From Pontibacter ramchanderi (lineage in GTDB: Bacteria > Bacteroidota > Bacteroidia > Cytophagales > Hymenobacteraceae), in contig NZ_PJMU01000001.1 in the NCBI RefSeq assembly GCF_002846395.1, positions 310,001 through 374,000 on the forward strand: a stretch of DNA of 64,000 nt, read 5' to 3'. Position numbers and translations under genes: made by a program. Below, in pieces: positions 26,071 to 34,666 of the stretch (positions are counted from its first letter, which is position 1; the number at the start of each line of letters is the position of its first letter). The notes below the pieces were generated by a model. The model was not told where the DNA came from. It did no database searches and saw only the letters and a program-made list of their open reading frames with translations.

Positions 26071-26112
26071 AAAAAAAAGAAGGCCGCTCGTTTTAGAGCG
26101 GCCTTCTTTTTT
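26071..26112. terminator. bidirectional terminator recQ / protease
   Basis: Perfect 17-bp arms AAAAAAGAAGGCCGCTC / GAGCGGCCTTCTTTTTT around a 6-base loop; A and T tracts on the two sides serve both convergent genes. Confidence 0.9.
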
Positions 26113-26125
26113 AAGTGTATAGGTA

Positions 26126-27595
26126 TTACTCAACAGAAGCGATCGGATCTGGCCAGCTGTCTTTGTCGCCGTTAACAGTACCCTGTGAAAACACCTCGCC
26201 GCGAAGTAACAAAATGCCTGCAACGTGTGGTGCTGCCAGTGAAGTACCGCTTCCGGCACTGCCAATACCACCGCCTATGCGTGTAGAAGTGGCGCTCACG
26301 CCTGGAGCAGCAAAGTCAACAGGAGCACCGTAGTTAGAGCTCGCCCAGAAATTCTGGTAACGGTCCATAGCTGAAACAGTATACACACCAACAGCATTTA
26401 CGCGTGCCGGGGAATTAACAGAGCAGTCAGTGGCGCTGTTACCTGCTGCAATAGCAAATAGAATACCTTTGCTAGCAGCAGCTGTCACAGCATTATCAAG
26501 CGTGCTGGAGATGCCTGCGCCCAAGCTCATGTTCACGACATCACCCGGCTTAGCCATGTTATTCACATAATTAACGGCACTGATGGCGCGTGAAACGGTG
26601 CCATAGCCTGTATTGTCAAACACGCGCAGGGCTACAATGCTGGCGTTGGCTGCCACACCCACCATGCCGGTGCCGTTGTTTTTGGCAGCAATAATACCGG
26701 CTACGTTAGTACCATGTCCGAAGCCATCTTCAATAGAGGCATCACCGTAGATCAGGGATACGCTGCGCTGAAAGTCAATATTCAGGTCTGGGTGGTCAGT
26801 ATCAACCCCTGAGTCGATAACCCAAACGGTTTTGCCGGTACCATCACCAAAACCATTCATGGCGATGTGCCAGGGCAGTGTTTCACCTGCCAGCGGTGTT
26901 ATTTTAGTATAGGCGCTGGTTGGCTGTTCAGGCTCTGTAGGAGCAGGTTCAACCGGTGTAGGTTCTACAGGTATAGGCTCTACAGGAGTAGGTTCCGATG
27001 GTGTAGGCTCTGTAGGGGCAGGTTCGGTAGGAGTTGGCTCGGTTGGAGCAGGCTCTTCGGGTGTAGGCTCTGTCGTGTTCTTCTTTCCATTGCCGTTGCC
27101 TTTCGTGTTGGTATCAGTGCCACCTTTTGTATTGCCGCCGTTTCCTTTTGTGGTCGTATTGTCGGTACCAGGTTTTGCGAGCATAATAATCCTGTCCTGC
27201 TCAACATAGGCTACTTCCGGGTTATTTCGCAATTGCTCCAACTGGTTTTTGGTAAGTCGGGCAGCAAAACCGTTTACATTTCCTTCAAAAGTTTGTTTGA
27301 TAGCTTCGCGCTCTATACCTGTGGCAAGCAGCATACGCTCACGCATTGCTACGGTAGCAGAACGGCCGGCAATGGTCATAGCACTCACGCCAGTTGAGCT
27401 TAACTTGTTTGAGCCGTTTTTGAATACTACGATGTACTGATCAGGTATTGCCTGGCCATGTTGAGCGTTTACCTGAACAGCATTTGTCTGAAACTGCTCC
27501 TCCATAAAATCCTCTTTCTGGCAACCAGAAAGAGTAACTACTGAGGCCAGGGCTAATCCTGACAACGCCTTGAATAGTGTAGAATTGTTCATCAT
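26126..27595 (-). CDS. surface-exposed subtilisin-like (S8) serine protease lipoprotein
   Basis: 489-residue secreted protease from the ATG at 27595. A lipoprotein signal ends at C25 (VVTLSGC) and is followed by Q26-K27-E28-D29, which fits the lipoprotein export signal that sends Bacteroidota lipoproteins to the cell surface. Next come an inhibitor I9 prodomain (about 50-140), a Gly/Lys/Asn/Thr linker, a Pro-Thr-Glu repeat spacer (about 176-226, EPTP/EPAP units) and the peptidase S8 domain with D261 (VIDSGVD), H294 (GHGTNVAGI), N386 (AAGNS) and S452 (GTSLAAPHVAG). The ATG at 27592 is an equal alternative start. Confidence 0.93.
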   Translation of the reverse strand: MMNNSTLFKALSGLALASVVTLSGCQKEDFMEEQFQTNAVQVNAQHGQAIPDQYIVVFKNGSNKLSSTGVSAMTIAGRSATVAMRERMLLATGIEREAIKQTFEGNVNGFAARLTKNQLEQLRNNPEVAYVEQDRIIMLAKPGTDNTTTKGNGGNTKGGTDTNTKGNGNGKKNTTEPTPEEPAPTEPTPTEPAPTEPTPSEPTPVEPIPVEPTPVEPAPTEPEQPTSAYTKITPLAGETLPWHIAMNGFGDGTGKTVWVIDSGVDTDHPDLNIDFQRSVSLIYGDASIEDGFGHGTNVAGIIAAKNNGTGMVGVAANASIVALRVFDNTGYGTVSRAISAVNYVNNMAKPGDVVNMSLGAGISSTLDNAVTAAASKGILFAIAAGNSATDCSVNSPARVNAVGVYTVSAMDRYQNFWASSNYGAPVDFAAPGVSATSTRIGGGIGSAGSGTSLAAPHVAGILLLRGEVFSQGTVNGDKDSWPDPIASVE

Positions 27596-28120
27596 ATAAG
27601 TTTGGTTGGATTGGGAAATTAATTGCACTATAATTTTTCAAAGCCTCGTAACACAACAGGAATTTGAAAAGTTTAAGAATGAGATAAAATTGTAAGAATT
27701 TTATTTTCTCTTTAGATAGTAAAGGGCATAATATTCCTGTCTACATTTTAAAATGTGGATTCTTAAAGAATATGCCCTCGCGAAGAGAATCTCGTAAAAG
27801 AGTGGTTTAGTAGATTTTTATCATATAAAATGGGTTATGGGTTACTTTTCACGAAAGATAATTGGATTAAAAGTAAGATTACAAACATTTGTGCAATATT
27901 ATTTTTATTGAACTTTAAAGAGTTGGATTTTAAGTAAAATAAATGATTTTGTATTGCCTTAATGGTACTTTACCAATTTATATAGTTTTTTATAAATATA
28001 ACTAAAAATTACCACAATTATTTGCTAATAAAATTAGTATAATACGTATAGATTTAGTATGTTTACATGCCGGCACCCAGAGTGCTCTGTTTATTTTGTG
28101 GTCACGAACAAAGAATAAAA
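27596..28120. other. AT-rich divergent intergenic region
   Basis: About 525 bases with no supportable gene between the leftward protease and the rightward LexA-like regulator. It is clearly more A/T-rich than its neighbours. It holds the nested inverted repeat at 27724-27778, a smaller ATTTATA/TATAAAT dyad near 27976 and a possible TATTTTG box near 28092 for the regulator. Confidence 0.6.
27724..27778. repeat. nested imperfect palindrome
   Basis: Outer arms GGGCATAATATTC and GAATATGCCC enclose a perfect inner palindrome ACATTTTAAAATGT (27743-27756). Could be an operator pair, a cruciform or an RNA hairpin in the protease leader. Confidence 0.6.
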
Positions 28121-28897
28121 GTGGAAAAGGTAACATCGAATATAAGGCACCTTCGCAAGCACGCCGGGTATACCCAGGCACAGCTTGCTGAAAAGTTAGA
28201 TATAAAGCGTTCGTTGGTGGGAGCGTATGAAGAAGGAAGGGCAGAGCCAAAACTCAGCACGCTGGTCAATGTGGCCCGGCTTTTTGATGTCTCCATGGAC
28301 GAACTCATCACAGCTGATCTTTCAGATCCGAATTATAAACCTGTAACCGGACATGCAGGCGGCGGTAAGTTGCGCGTACTGGCTATTACGGTTGACCAGG
28401 ACGATCGGGAAAACATTGAACTGGTGCCGCACAAGGCAAGCGCGGGTTACCTCAATGGGTATGCAGATCCGGAGTTTATCGAAGAGTTGCCTCGTTTCCG
28501 CCTTCCTACATTAGGCAGTGGCGGCACTTATCGCGCTTTTGAGATCAGCGGCGACTCCATGCTACCTCTTTCTTCTGGTACAGTTATAGTTGGTCGCTAT
28601 GTGGAAGATTGGAGTACATTGAAAGACGGAACCCCCTGCATCATTGTCAGCGCCAAGGAAGGTGTGGTCTTTAAAAGAGTTTATAATAAGGTAAAAGAGG
28701 CAGCTACACTTCGGCTTCATTCAGACAATCCGCTATATGCGCCTTATGAACTTCCTATCGACGACGTTGTGGAGATTTGGGAGGCTAAATCCTACATCAG
28801 CTCTACTTTCCCAATCGCTGATATTTCGCTTGATAAGCTTTCCTCCATTGTGCTGGATCTTCAGAAAGAAATGCTCAAACTTAAGAAGGCAGACTAA
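28121..28897 (+). CDS. XRE-type repressor with LexA/S24 peptidase domain
   Basis: Helix-turn-helix regulator fused to a self-cleaving peptidase-like domain, 258 residues from GTG 28121. HTH: IRHLRKHAGYTQAQLAEKLD, then SLVGAYEEGRAEPKLSTL. The C-terminal S24 domain has the nucleophile serine in SGDSMLP and the lysine in VVFKRV; KASAGYLNGY offers an Ala-Gly bond of the kind cut in LexA/CI. A damage-triggered or ligand-triggered derepression is therefore possible. An ATG at 28067 would add 18 residues not seen in HTH starts; GTG with an A-rich leader is preferred. Its target may be itself or the divergent protease. It is not flanked by phage genes. Confidence 0.88.
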   Translation: MEKVTSNIRHLRKHAGYTQAQLAEKLDIKRSLVGAYEEGRAEPKLSTLVNVARLFDVSMDELITADLSDPNYKPVTGHAGGGKLRVLAITVDQDDRENIELVPHKASAGYLNGYADPEFIEELPRFRLPTLGSGGTYRAFEISGDSMLPLSSGTVIVGRYVEDWSTLKDGTPCIIVSAKEGVVFKRVYNKVKEAATLRLHSDNPLYAPYELPIDDVVEIWEAKSYISSTFPIADISLDKLSSIVLDLQKEMLKLKKAD

Positions 28898-28927
28898 CTT
28901 CTGAGATTTTGTAGGTATCACTACCGT

Positions 28928-28966
28928 AGCGCATCCTGCCCCAGATAGGGCAGGATGCGCTGTTTT
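28928..28966 (+). terminator. terminator after the XRE/S24 gene
   Basis: Perfect 14-bp arms AGCGCATCCTGCCC / GGGCAGGATGCGCT, 6-base loop, followed by GTTTT. Confidence 0.85.
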
Positions 28967-29039
28967 AGCCATGTTTTGTGCAGCCTGTTAACTACAAACG
29001 GCATTATCCGTAAAGGCATAGCATAAACAAAAGCGCGAT

Positions 29040-29759
29040 ATGATACGATTAATTACCGATTCTCAAAGGTATGAGGCCAAGGTAGGGGAAGGGCTCCGTT
29101 CTCATTACCTCTTTTCATTTGCAGATTACTACGATCCGGAAAATATGGAATTCGGCCCTTTACGTGTCTTTAACGACGACTACATTAGTCCTCGCTCCGG
29201 CTTTCCCTCACATCCGCACTCCGAATTAGAGATTATCACCATTGTGCTGGCAGGTGAGCTAACGCACAAAGACAACATCGGCAACGAGACCAAAGTAACG
29301 CCCGGGCTGGTACAACGCATGACTTCCGGCACTGGCATCACCCACTCCGAAACGAACGAAACGGACGAGGAGGTGCATCTGCTCCAACTTTGGTTTTTGC
29401 CAAACAAAAGAGGGCTTGCGCCTTCTTACGAAGTGATGGATGTTGATTTTATAAAAGCGAAGAATGAGCTCGTACCATTGGTTACCGGTCAAAAGGTGCT
29501 GGAGGATGTGGTTTACATCAATTCCAACTCAACAGTATACTACGGCAGTGTGACTCAAGGAGAGGAAATAACATTCCGAACGTTTAAGCTCCGACGAACC
29601 CTTATCTATGTGCTGACAGGCAGCGTGCTGGTGAACAACGTAGAGGCAGACGGCCATGACCAGATCAGGCTGGATGAACAGGAGGTGATAGGTATACGGG
29701 GTACGGCAGATGCTACTTTTATTTTAGTAGACGTACCAGCTGTGGAAGCCAATTATTAA
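29040..29759 (+). CDS. pirin-family bicupin protein
   Basis: 239 residues. The N-terminal cupin holds the metal set of pirin: H58 and H60 in SHPHSELE, and H102 and E104 in GTGITHSETN. Some pirins show quercetin 2,3-dioxygenase activity and others act as redox-sensing nuclear or metabolic regulators, so the physiological role here is unknown. The C-terminal cupin (GSVLVNNVEADGHDQIRL) lacks an obvious metal site. Single gene between two terminators. Confidence 0.9.
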   Translation: MIRLITDSQRYEAKVGEGLRSHYLFSFADYYDPENMEFGPLRVFNDDYISPRSGFPSHPHSELEIITIVLAGELTHKDNIGNETKVTPGLVQRMTSGTGITHSETNETDEEVHLLQLWFLPNKRGLAPSYEVMDVDFIKAKNELVPLVTGQKVLEDVVYINSNSTVYYGSVTQGEEITFRTFKLRRTLIYVLTGSVLVNNVEADGHDQIRLDEQEVIGIRGTADATFILVDVPAVEANY

Positions 29760-29776
29760 TCGATAACACTGATTTT

Positions 29777-29820
29777 CAAAACCGGTGGGTATGTTAGATG
29801 TAAACAGCCCACCGGTTTTG
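29777..29820. terminator. bidirectional terminator pirin / rmuC
   Basis: Arms CAAAACCGGTGGG / CCCACCGGTTTTG around an 18-base loop, ending one base before the rmuC stop codon, between convergent genes. Confidence 0.8.
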
Positions 29821-29821
29821 T

Positions 29822-31156
29822 TTATTCATCCAATTCGTCACCAGGAACTGCAATGGCCTCCTGGAGCAGGTGCTCATCAAGTTGCTTACTAGTTTTAGCT
29901 CCCAGTTCGCGTAGTATTTCCACTTTGCGTATTAGGTTGCCCTTGCCGTCGGTGAGTTTGTTCATAGCGCCACTGTAGGCATTCTGGCTCTGCTCCAAAT
30001 GGCGGCCAACTGTTTTCAGGTCATCGACAAATCCCACGAATTTGTCGTAGAGCCTGCCACTTTCTTCTGCTATCTTAAGCACGTTTCGTTTCTGGTCTTC
30101 CTGGCGCCACACACCGGCTACTGTGCGCAGCGTAGCCAGCAGGGTAGAGGTAGTGACTAATACAATGTTCTTGTCGAAGGCATCCGTGAATATGTTCTGG
30201 TCATGCTGTAGCGCCAGGTTAAAAGCCGGCTCGATGGGAATGTACATCAGCACAAAATCCGGAGAGTTGATGCCGCTCAACCGGTGATAGTTCTTGCGAC
30301 CCAGATCAGTATAGTGTGTTCGGATTGAAGCAATGTGGCTGCGCAGGTATGTCTCCAGCTGAGAATCGTCTTCGCAACTGCAGTAGGCCTCGTAAGCTAC
30401 CAGCGATAGTTTCGAGTCGATGACTAGGTGTTTGGCATCCGGCAGGCGAATGATCACATCGGGCCGGTATACCTGTTGTTCGTCGTTCTTCCTGACCTCC
30501 TCGCGTTCGTAATGCACACCCTTGCGCAGGCCTGATTTCTCAAGCAGGCTCTCCAGTAGGTATTCACCCCAGTTACCCTGTGTTTTACTCTCACCTTTCA
30601 GTGCTTTGGTCAGGTTTAGTGCATCCTGGCTCATTTGCTGGTTCAGGGCGGACAATTGTGTGATCTGTTCTTTGAGGGAGATGCTGTCCTTGAGTGTTTT
30701 CTCGTATGTTTGGTCCACTTTGGCTTCGAACTCACGGATACGTTCTTTTAGCGGAGACAGGATGCGTTCCAGGTTTTCGGAGGAGGCCTTGTTGAAGTGC
30801 TCCGCGTTGGTCATGAGCACCTGGTTGGAGATATGCTGGAATTGCTGTAGGAATTTTTCGCGCAACTGCTCCAATTCTTTGGCCTGCTCGTGCATGCGCT
30901 CACGCAGATGTTCGTAGTCAGATTCTGTCTTAGTGAGCGCATTGGTCAGCTCCATGGTTTCAGTCTGCGACTCACGTAGTTGGTTCCGCAGTGCTTCCGC
31001 TTCCTGTGCCTGGTGCCTGGCCTGGCCTTCCTGCACACCTTGCGCTATCACCGATTGGTTAAGTTTGTCCTGCAGTGCGCTTACTCTCCCTTTCATAGCC
31101 AGGTAAGCCACTACGAGCCCCACCAAAAATGCCGCTATACCTACCATTATCTCCAT
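29822..31156 (-). CDS. rmuC: RmuC-family DNA recombination protein
   Basis: 444 residues: one N-terminal membrane helix (IMVGIAAFLVGLVVAYLAM), a coiled coil rich in Gln/Glu to about residue 200, then the RmuC nuclease-like core with GNWGEYLLESLLEKSGL, YRPDVIIRLPDAKHLVIDSK and DFVLMYIPIEPAF. E. coli RmuC limits inversions at short inverted repeats. The membrane anchor plus coiled coil plus PD-(D/E)xK-like core is the normal family layout. It reads leftward with the HD hydrolase 48 bases upstream. Confidence 0.93.
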   Translation of the reverse strand: MEIMVGIAAFLVGLVVAYLAMKGRVSALQDKLNQSVIAQGVQEGQARHQAQEAEALRNQLRESQTETMELTNALTKTESDYEHLRERMHEQAKELEQLREKFLQQFQHISNQVLMTNAEHFNKASSENLERILSPLKERIREFEAKVDQTYEKTLKDSISLKEQITQLSALNQQMSQDALNLTKALKGESKTQGNWGEYLLESLLEKSGLRKGVHYEREEVRKNDEQQVYRPDVIIRLPDAKHLVIDSKLSLVAYEAYCSCEDDSQLETYLRSHIASIRTHYTDLGRKNYHRLSGINSPDFVLMYIPIEPAFNLALQHDQNIFTDAFDKNIVLVTTSTLLATLRTVAGVWRQEDQKRNVLKIAEESGRLYDKFVGFVDDLKTVGRHLEQSQNAYSGAMNKLTDGKGNLIRKVEILRELGAKTSKQLDEHLLQEAIAVPGDELDE

Positions 31157-31204
31157 ACGGTAAAGGTATGTTTTTTTAGCATTTCAAACCAGATGCTAAC
31201 TGTT

Positions 31205-31885
31205 TTAGTTTTCAGGTGTTTCTATCAAATGGTCCGTTGCATTCCATTCCGCATAAAACTGATTCAGAAAATCCTGCATGTATTGGTGTCGCTTTTCGGC
31301 CATGGCGCGGGCCGTGGGTGTGTGCATCCGGTCTTTCAACAGCAGCAGTTTTTCATAGAAATGATTGATAGTAGGGGCAGTGTTTGTTTTATACGACTCA
31401 AAAGAATCATGCAGCTCTGGGTTGATTGCTGGGTTGTAAAGTTCCCGACCTTTATGGCCTCCGTAGGCAAATGTGCGGGCAATGCCAATCGCCCCGATCG
31501 CATCCAGCCGATCGGCATCCTGCACGATGCGCCCTTCTATAGTTGGCATAGCCGATGAGGTGCCCGCACCTTTATAAGACAGCCCGCTGACAATATTGCA
31601 AACAGTAGTTATCAGTTCTTCTTCCAAAGCCAGCTTTTCCAGCCATTCCCGCACCAGGCGCGGGCCAACAGTCTCGTCCCCATTGTGGAATTTATGATCG
31701 CCAATGTCATGGAGAAGGGCTGCCAGCTCGACAGTGAAAATATCGGCTCCCCCTTCCTGTGAGGCAATGTAAAGCGCATTTTTCCAGACCCTGAAAATGT
31801 GCCACCAGTCATGGCCGGAGCCTTCACCCTCTAACTGTTGCCGAACGTAATCTGCTGTTTTCTGGATAATGTCTCCTTGCTTCAT
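31205..31885 (-). CDS. HD-domain metal-dependent phosphohydrolase
   Basis: 226-residue HD-superfamily protein of the YpgQ/YedJ type. Metal ligands: H25 in SGHDWWH, the H59-D60 pair in ALLHDIGDHKF, and D124 in QDADRLDAIGAIG. Relatives hydrolyse nucleotides or pyrophosphate; the true substrate cannot be read from sequence. It probably shares a transcript with rmuC. Confidence 0.88.
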   Translation of the reverse strand: MKQGDIIQKTADYVRQQLEGEGSGHDWWHIFRVWKNALYIASQEGGADIFTVELAALLHDIGDHKFHNGDETVGPRLVREWLEKLALEEELITTVCNIVSGLSYKGAGTSSAMPTIEGRIVQDADRLDAIGAIGIARTFAYGGHKGRELYNPAINPELHDSFESYKTNTAPTINHFYEKLLLLKDRMHTPTARAMAEKRHQYMQDFLNQFYAEWNATDHLIETPEN

Positions 31886-31949
31886 TGTATGTGATATAAG
31901 CCTTAAAGCTGCAAAATATCCAGCAAAGCCACAAAAAGGATGTTATAAT

Positions 31950-32423
31950 CTATACCTCTATACCTGTTGCAGTCTCTGCAGCTATACCTTCCAGTACAGG
32001 CAATTTAACCAGTTCCAGTTCCAGCAAGTCGGCCCATGTAGTCAGGTATAGCACCACATCGTCGCGCAGGTTATGTTTCAGGTAGCGCCTTTCAGCTGGC
32101 AGAGCCTGCAATATGGTGGCGTCCGAAAGCCGTTCCAGGTGCGCCAAGTCATCTTTCGTCAGTCCCCAGGAAATCATCTGGTCGATGATCTCATCCATGG
32201 GCATCCCGCTTTGCGGACAGTAGTCGCGGAGTTGTTCATTCCAGTCGCCGTGTCGCCACATAGCAGCCCCGTGGATGAAACCTTTGTCAAGCTGCGTGAG
32301 TGTCTGAGCCAGGTGGCCGCAGTTGCAGCTACCCATGTGTCCCCATTGGTAATTGGCGCCTTGTGCCAGTCGGTTGGCTGTCTGGCGTATGGCCGCCACC
32401 AGTATTGCTGAACTTCTTGCCAT
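31950..32423 (-). CDS. conserved-type hypothetical protein with CxCxH motif
   Basis: 157 residues that I do not recognise as a named family. Visible: a possible metal site H29-x3-C33-x-C35-x-H37 (HMGSCNCGHLAQ) with further H51, H58 and C69; helical character throughout; no signal peptide. The C-terminus reads TGIEV-stop and is encoded by two consecutive AGGTATA words, the second forming the TAG stop. It is convergent with nothing and lies divergent from the DUF481 gene. Codon use looks like its neighbours, supporting a real gene. Confidence 0.7.
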   Translation of the reverse strand: MARSSAILVAAIRQTANRLAQGANYQWGHMGSCNCGHLAQTLTQLDKGFIHGAAMWRHGDWNEQLRDYCPQSGMPMDEIIDQMISWGLTKDDLAHLERLSDATILQALPAERRYLKHNLRDDVVLYLTTWADLLELELVKLPVLEGIAAETATGIEV

Positions 32424-32536
32424 GAGTTTAAAATTGAATGCGTGTATTTATGTAGGGCGTGGTCCCCTATATAAAACGCCAACCGCTGGAAATGTTATCA
32501 AATTCAGTCTGATTTTCATACTTGCCCCGTGCTTCC

Positions 32537-32544
32537 TACCTTTG
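32537..32544 (+). promoter_or_regulatory. -7 element (TACCTTTG) for the DUF481 gene
   Basis: Exact TAnnTTTG match 32 bases before the chosen ATG; the -33 partner is not obvious. Confidence 0.45.
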
Positions 32545-32575
32545 TAGGTATAGCCCCACACCCGGAAACCCGTTC

Positions 32576-33406
32576 ATGATGCGCATTTTAGTTGCCGTTG
32601 CTGTTTTGTCTCTCTCGATGTTGCTGTTCACTGCCTCAGAGGTTCGTGCGCAGATCCTCAACATTGAGCGGTCGAGGGTAGAGCGGGACACGGCCGATTT
32701 TTTAACAGGAAAAGCGGGTCTTAACTTTTCGATGTTCAACCGCAACGCAGGACGCAACAATCCTAACAATTTTCTGCAGCTGACCTTTAACGGAGACCTT
32801 GCCTACATTTCTAAAAAACATACTTACCTGTTTCTCAACTATTATAATTACCTGCTGGTGAATTACGACTCACGTGAGTTGCGCAACACGGTGGCCAGCA
32901 ATGGTTACTCTCATTTCAGGGTTAACCTCATGAGTCGGCGCAAAGTGTCTTATGAGCTGTTTACGCAGTACCAGGCTGATATGGCCCGTGGTCTGGAGCG
33001 GCGAATCCTGACGGGAGGAGGACTTCGCTGGCAGCTTTACCGCACAGCGAGCACATCGTGGTTTGCGGGTACAGGCCTGATGCACGAGCACGAGAGCTGG
33101 AAGGACCCCGAGCAGGAGGGCGTAACACAAGTATCCGATTTACTGAAATCGTCCAACTACATCAGCCTGCGGTCAAAACTATCGGAGCATGTAGAGACAA
33201 ATAACATCGCCTACTTCCAGACAGGCTATGACCAATCGATCAGCCGCTTCCGGAACCGGATCAGCGGCGACCTGGGCGTAACGGTGAAACTGATCGGCCG
33301 GGTGTCCATGCGCACAAATTTTAACTTTACCTACGAAGACAGACCGATCGTTCCGGTGACGCGCTTTATCTATGCCATTACCAATGGTTTACAGGTCGAT
33401 TTTTAG
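32576..33406 (+). CDS. DUF481 outer-membrane beta-barrel protein
   Basis: 276 residues: signal peptide MMRILVAVAVLSLSMLLF...VRAQ, then alternating aromatic/polar strands ending in the outer-membrane signature ...GLQVDF. The pattern (FNGDLAYISKKHTYLF, GGGLRWQLYRT, YFQTGYDQSISRFRNR) fits DUF481/YdiY-like barrels of about 12 strands. Function unknown. The ATG at 32576 gives the cleanest signal; the longer frame from 32522 starts inside the promoter. Confidence 0.82.
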   Translation: MMRILVAVAVLSLSMLLFTASEVRAQILNIERSRVERDTADFLTGKAGLNFSMFNRNAGRNNPNNFLQLTFNGDLAYISKKHTYLFLNYYNYLLVNYDSRELRNTVASNGYSHFRVNLMSRRKVSYELFTQYQADMARGLERRILTGGGLRWQLYRTASTSWFAGTGLMHEHESWKDPEQEGVTQVSDLLKSSNYISLRSKLSEHVETNNIAYFQTGYDQSISRFRNRISGDLGVTVKLIGRVSMRTNFNFTYEDRPIVPVTRFIYAITNGLQVDF

Positions 33407-33676
33407 GGAATCCGCAGGTTCATAACAGCAAGTGCAAGGTTAGCTGGTCGGTAATGGAGTTTCATATCAAACTTTTTTAATATAATTTGGACCGAACCAA
33501 ACTATGCGGCCAATTTTGGCGTAAGCTGCGTCATAGGATTAGTCGAGGGTATGTACAGTATATTCCTTGGCACCAATATCCTGCAACCGGAACGCTCAAT
33601 CCTGGTAAATTTCGTTTAATTATATAACTGGTAAATCCAGCGCGCGATAACTGCGCATATTTGTACTCAATTATCG

Positions 33677-34612
33677 ATGGAAAAAACTTCTAAAATTTAC
33701 ATTGCTGGCCACCGGGGCATGGTAGGCTCTGCCATTATGCGTCAGTTGGAGGCCAACGGTCACACCAACATCATTACCAGAACCTCTTCAGAACTGGACT
33801 TGCGCAACCAGCAGGCCGTGCAGGATTTTTTCGAAAGCGAGCAGCCTGACTATGTTTTTCTGGCAGCTGCCAAAGTGGGCGGTATTCACGCCAACAATAC
33901 CTTTCGAGCCGAATTTTTGTATGACAACTTGATGATCGAAGCCAACATCATCCACGCCGCTCACTTGGCCGGGGTGAAGAAACTGATGTTCCTGGGCTCT
34001 TCCTGCATTTACCCGAAGATGGCACCGCAACCGCTCAAGGAGGAGTACCTGCTCACAGGGCCACTGGAGCAGACGAACGAGCCGTATGCCATTGCCAAAA
34101 TTGCCGGTATCAAACTCTGCGAATCGTATCGCGACCAGTATGGTAGCAACTTCATCAGCGTAATGCCAACCAACCTTTATGGATACAACGACAATTACGA
34201 CCTGCAGAATTCGCATGTGCTGCCGGCCCTGATCCGGAAAATTCATGAAGCGAAAGACAACGGAGCGCCCACTGTTACCGTATGGGGTACGGGCAGTCCG
34301 AAACGCGAGTTCCTGTTTGCCGACGATCTGGCAGCCGCCTGCGTATACCTGATGGAGAATTATGATGGCCGTGAACTCGTGAATATCGGCACTGGCGAGG
34401 ATGTCTCGATCAAAGAACTGGCCCTTCTTATCAAGGACGTGATTGGTTACGAGGGAGAGCTGGAGTTTGACACTACCAAGCCGGACGGAACACCACGAAA
34501 ACTGATGGACGTGAGCAAGCTGCACGGTCTTGGTTTCAAGCACAAAATTGAACTGCGTGAAGGCATAGCACTGGCCTATGCCGACTTTAAAGAAAAATAC
34601 GTGACGGCCTAG
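33677..34612 (+). CDS. fcl: GDP-L-fucose synthase
   Basis: 311-residue short-chain dehydrogenase (extended SDR) that epimerises and reduces GDP-4-keto-6-deoxymannose to GDP-L-fucose. NADPH-binding [10 protein letters not shown] (12-21), [18 protein letters not shown] with the catalytic Ser, and [12 protein letters not shown] with Tyr-x3-Lys. It precedes gmd by 54 bases, so the product order in the operon is reverse to the pathway order. GDP-fucose would feed surface glycan or capsule synthesis elsewhere. Confidence 0.95.
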   Translation: MEKTSKIYIAGHRGMVGSAIMRQLEANGHTNIITRTSSELDLRNQQAVQDFFESEQPDYVFLAAAKVGGIHANNTFRAEFLYDNLMIEANIIHAAHLAGVKKLMFLGSSCIYPKMAPQPLKEEYLLTGPLEQTNEPYAIAKIAGIKLCESYRDQYGSNFISVMPTNLYGYNDNYDLQNSHVLPALIRKIHEAKDNGAPTVTVWGTGSPKREFLFADDLAAACVYLMENYDGRELVNIGTGEDVSIKELALLIKDVIGYEGELEFDTTKPDGTPRKLMDVSKLHGLGFKHKIELREGIALAYADFKEKYVTA

Positions 34613-34666
34613 TCACACCTTATTTATACAACCATAAAAGAGAATTACATTTAAGAAGTATATCAC

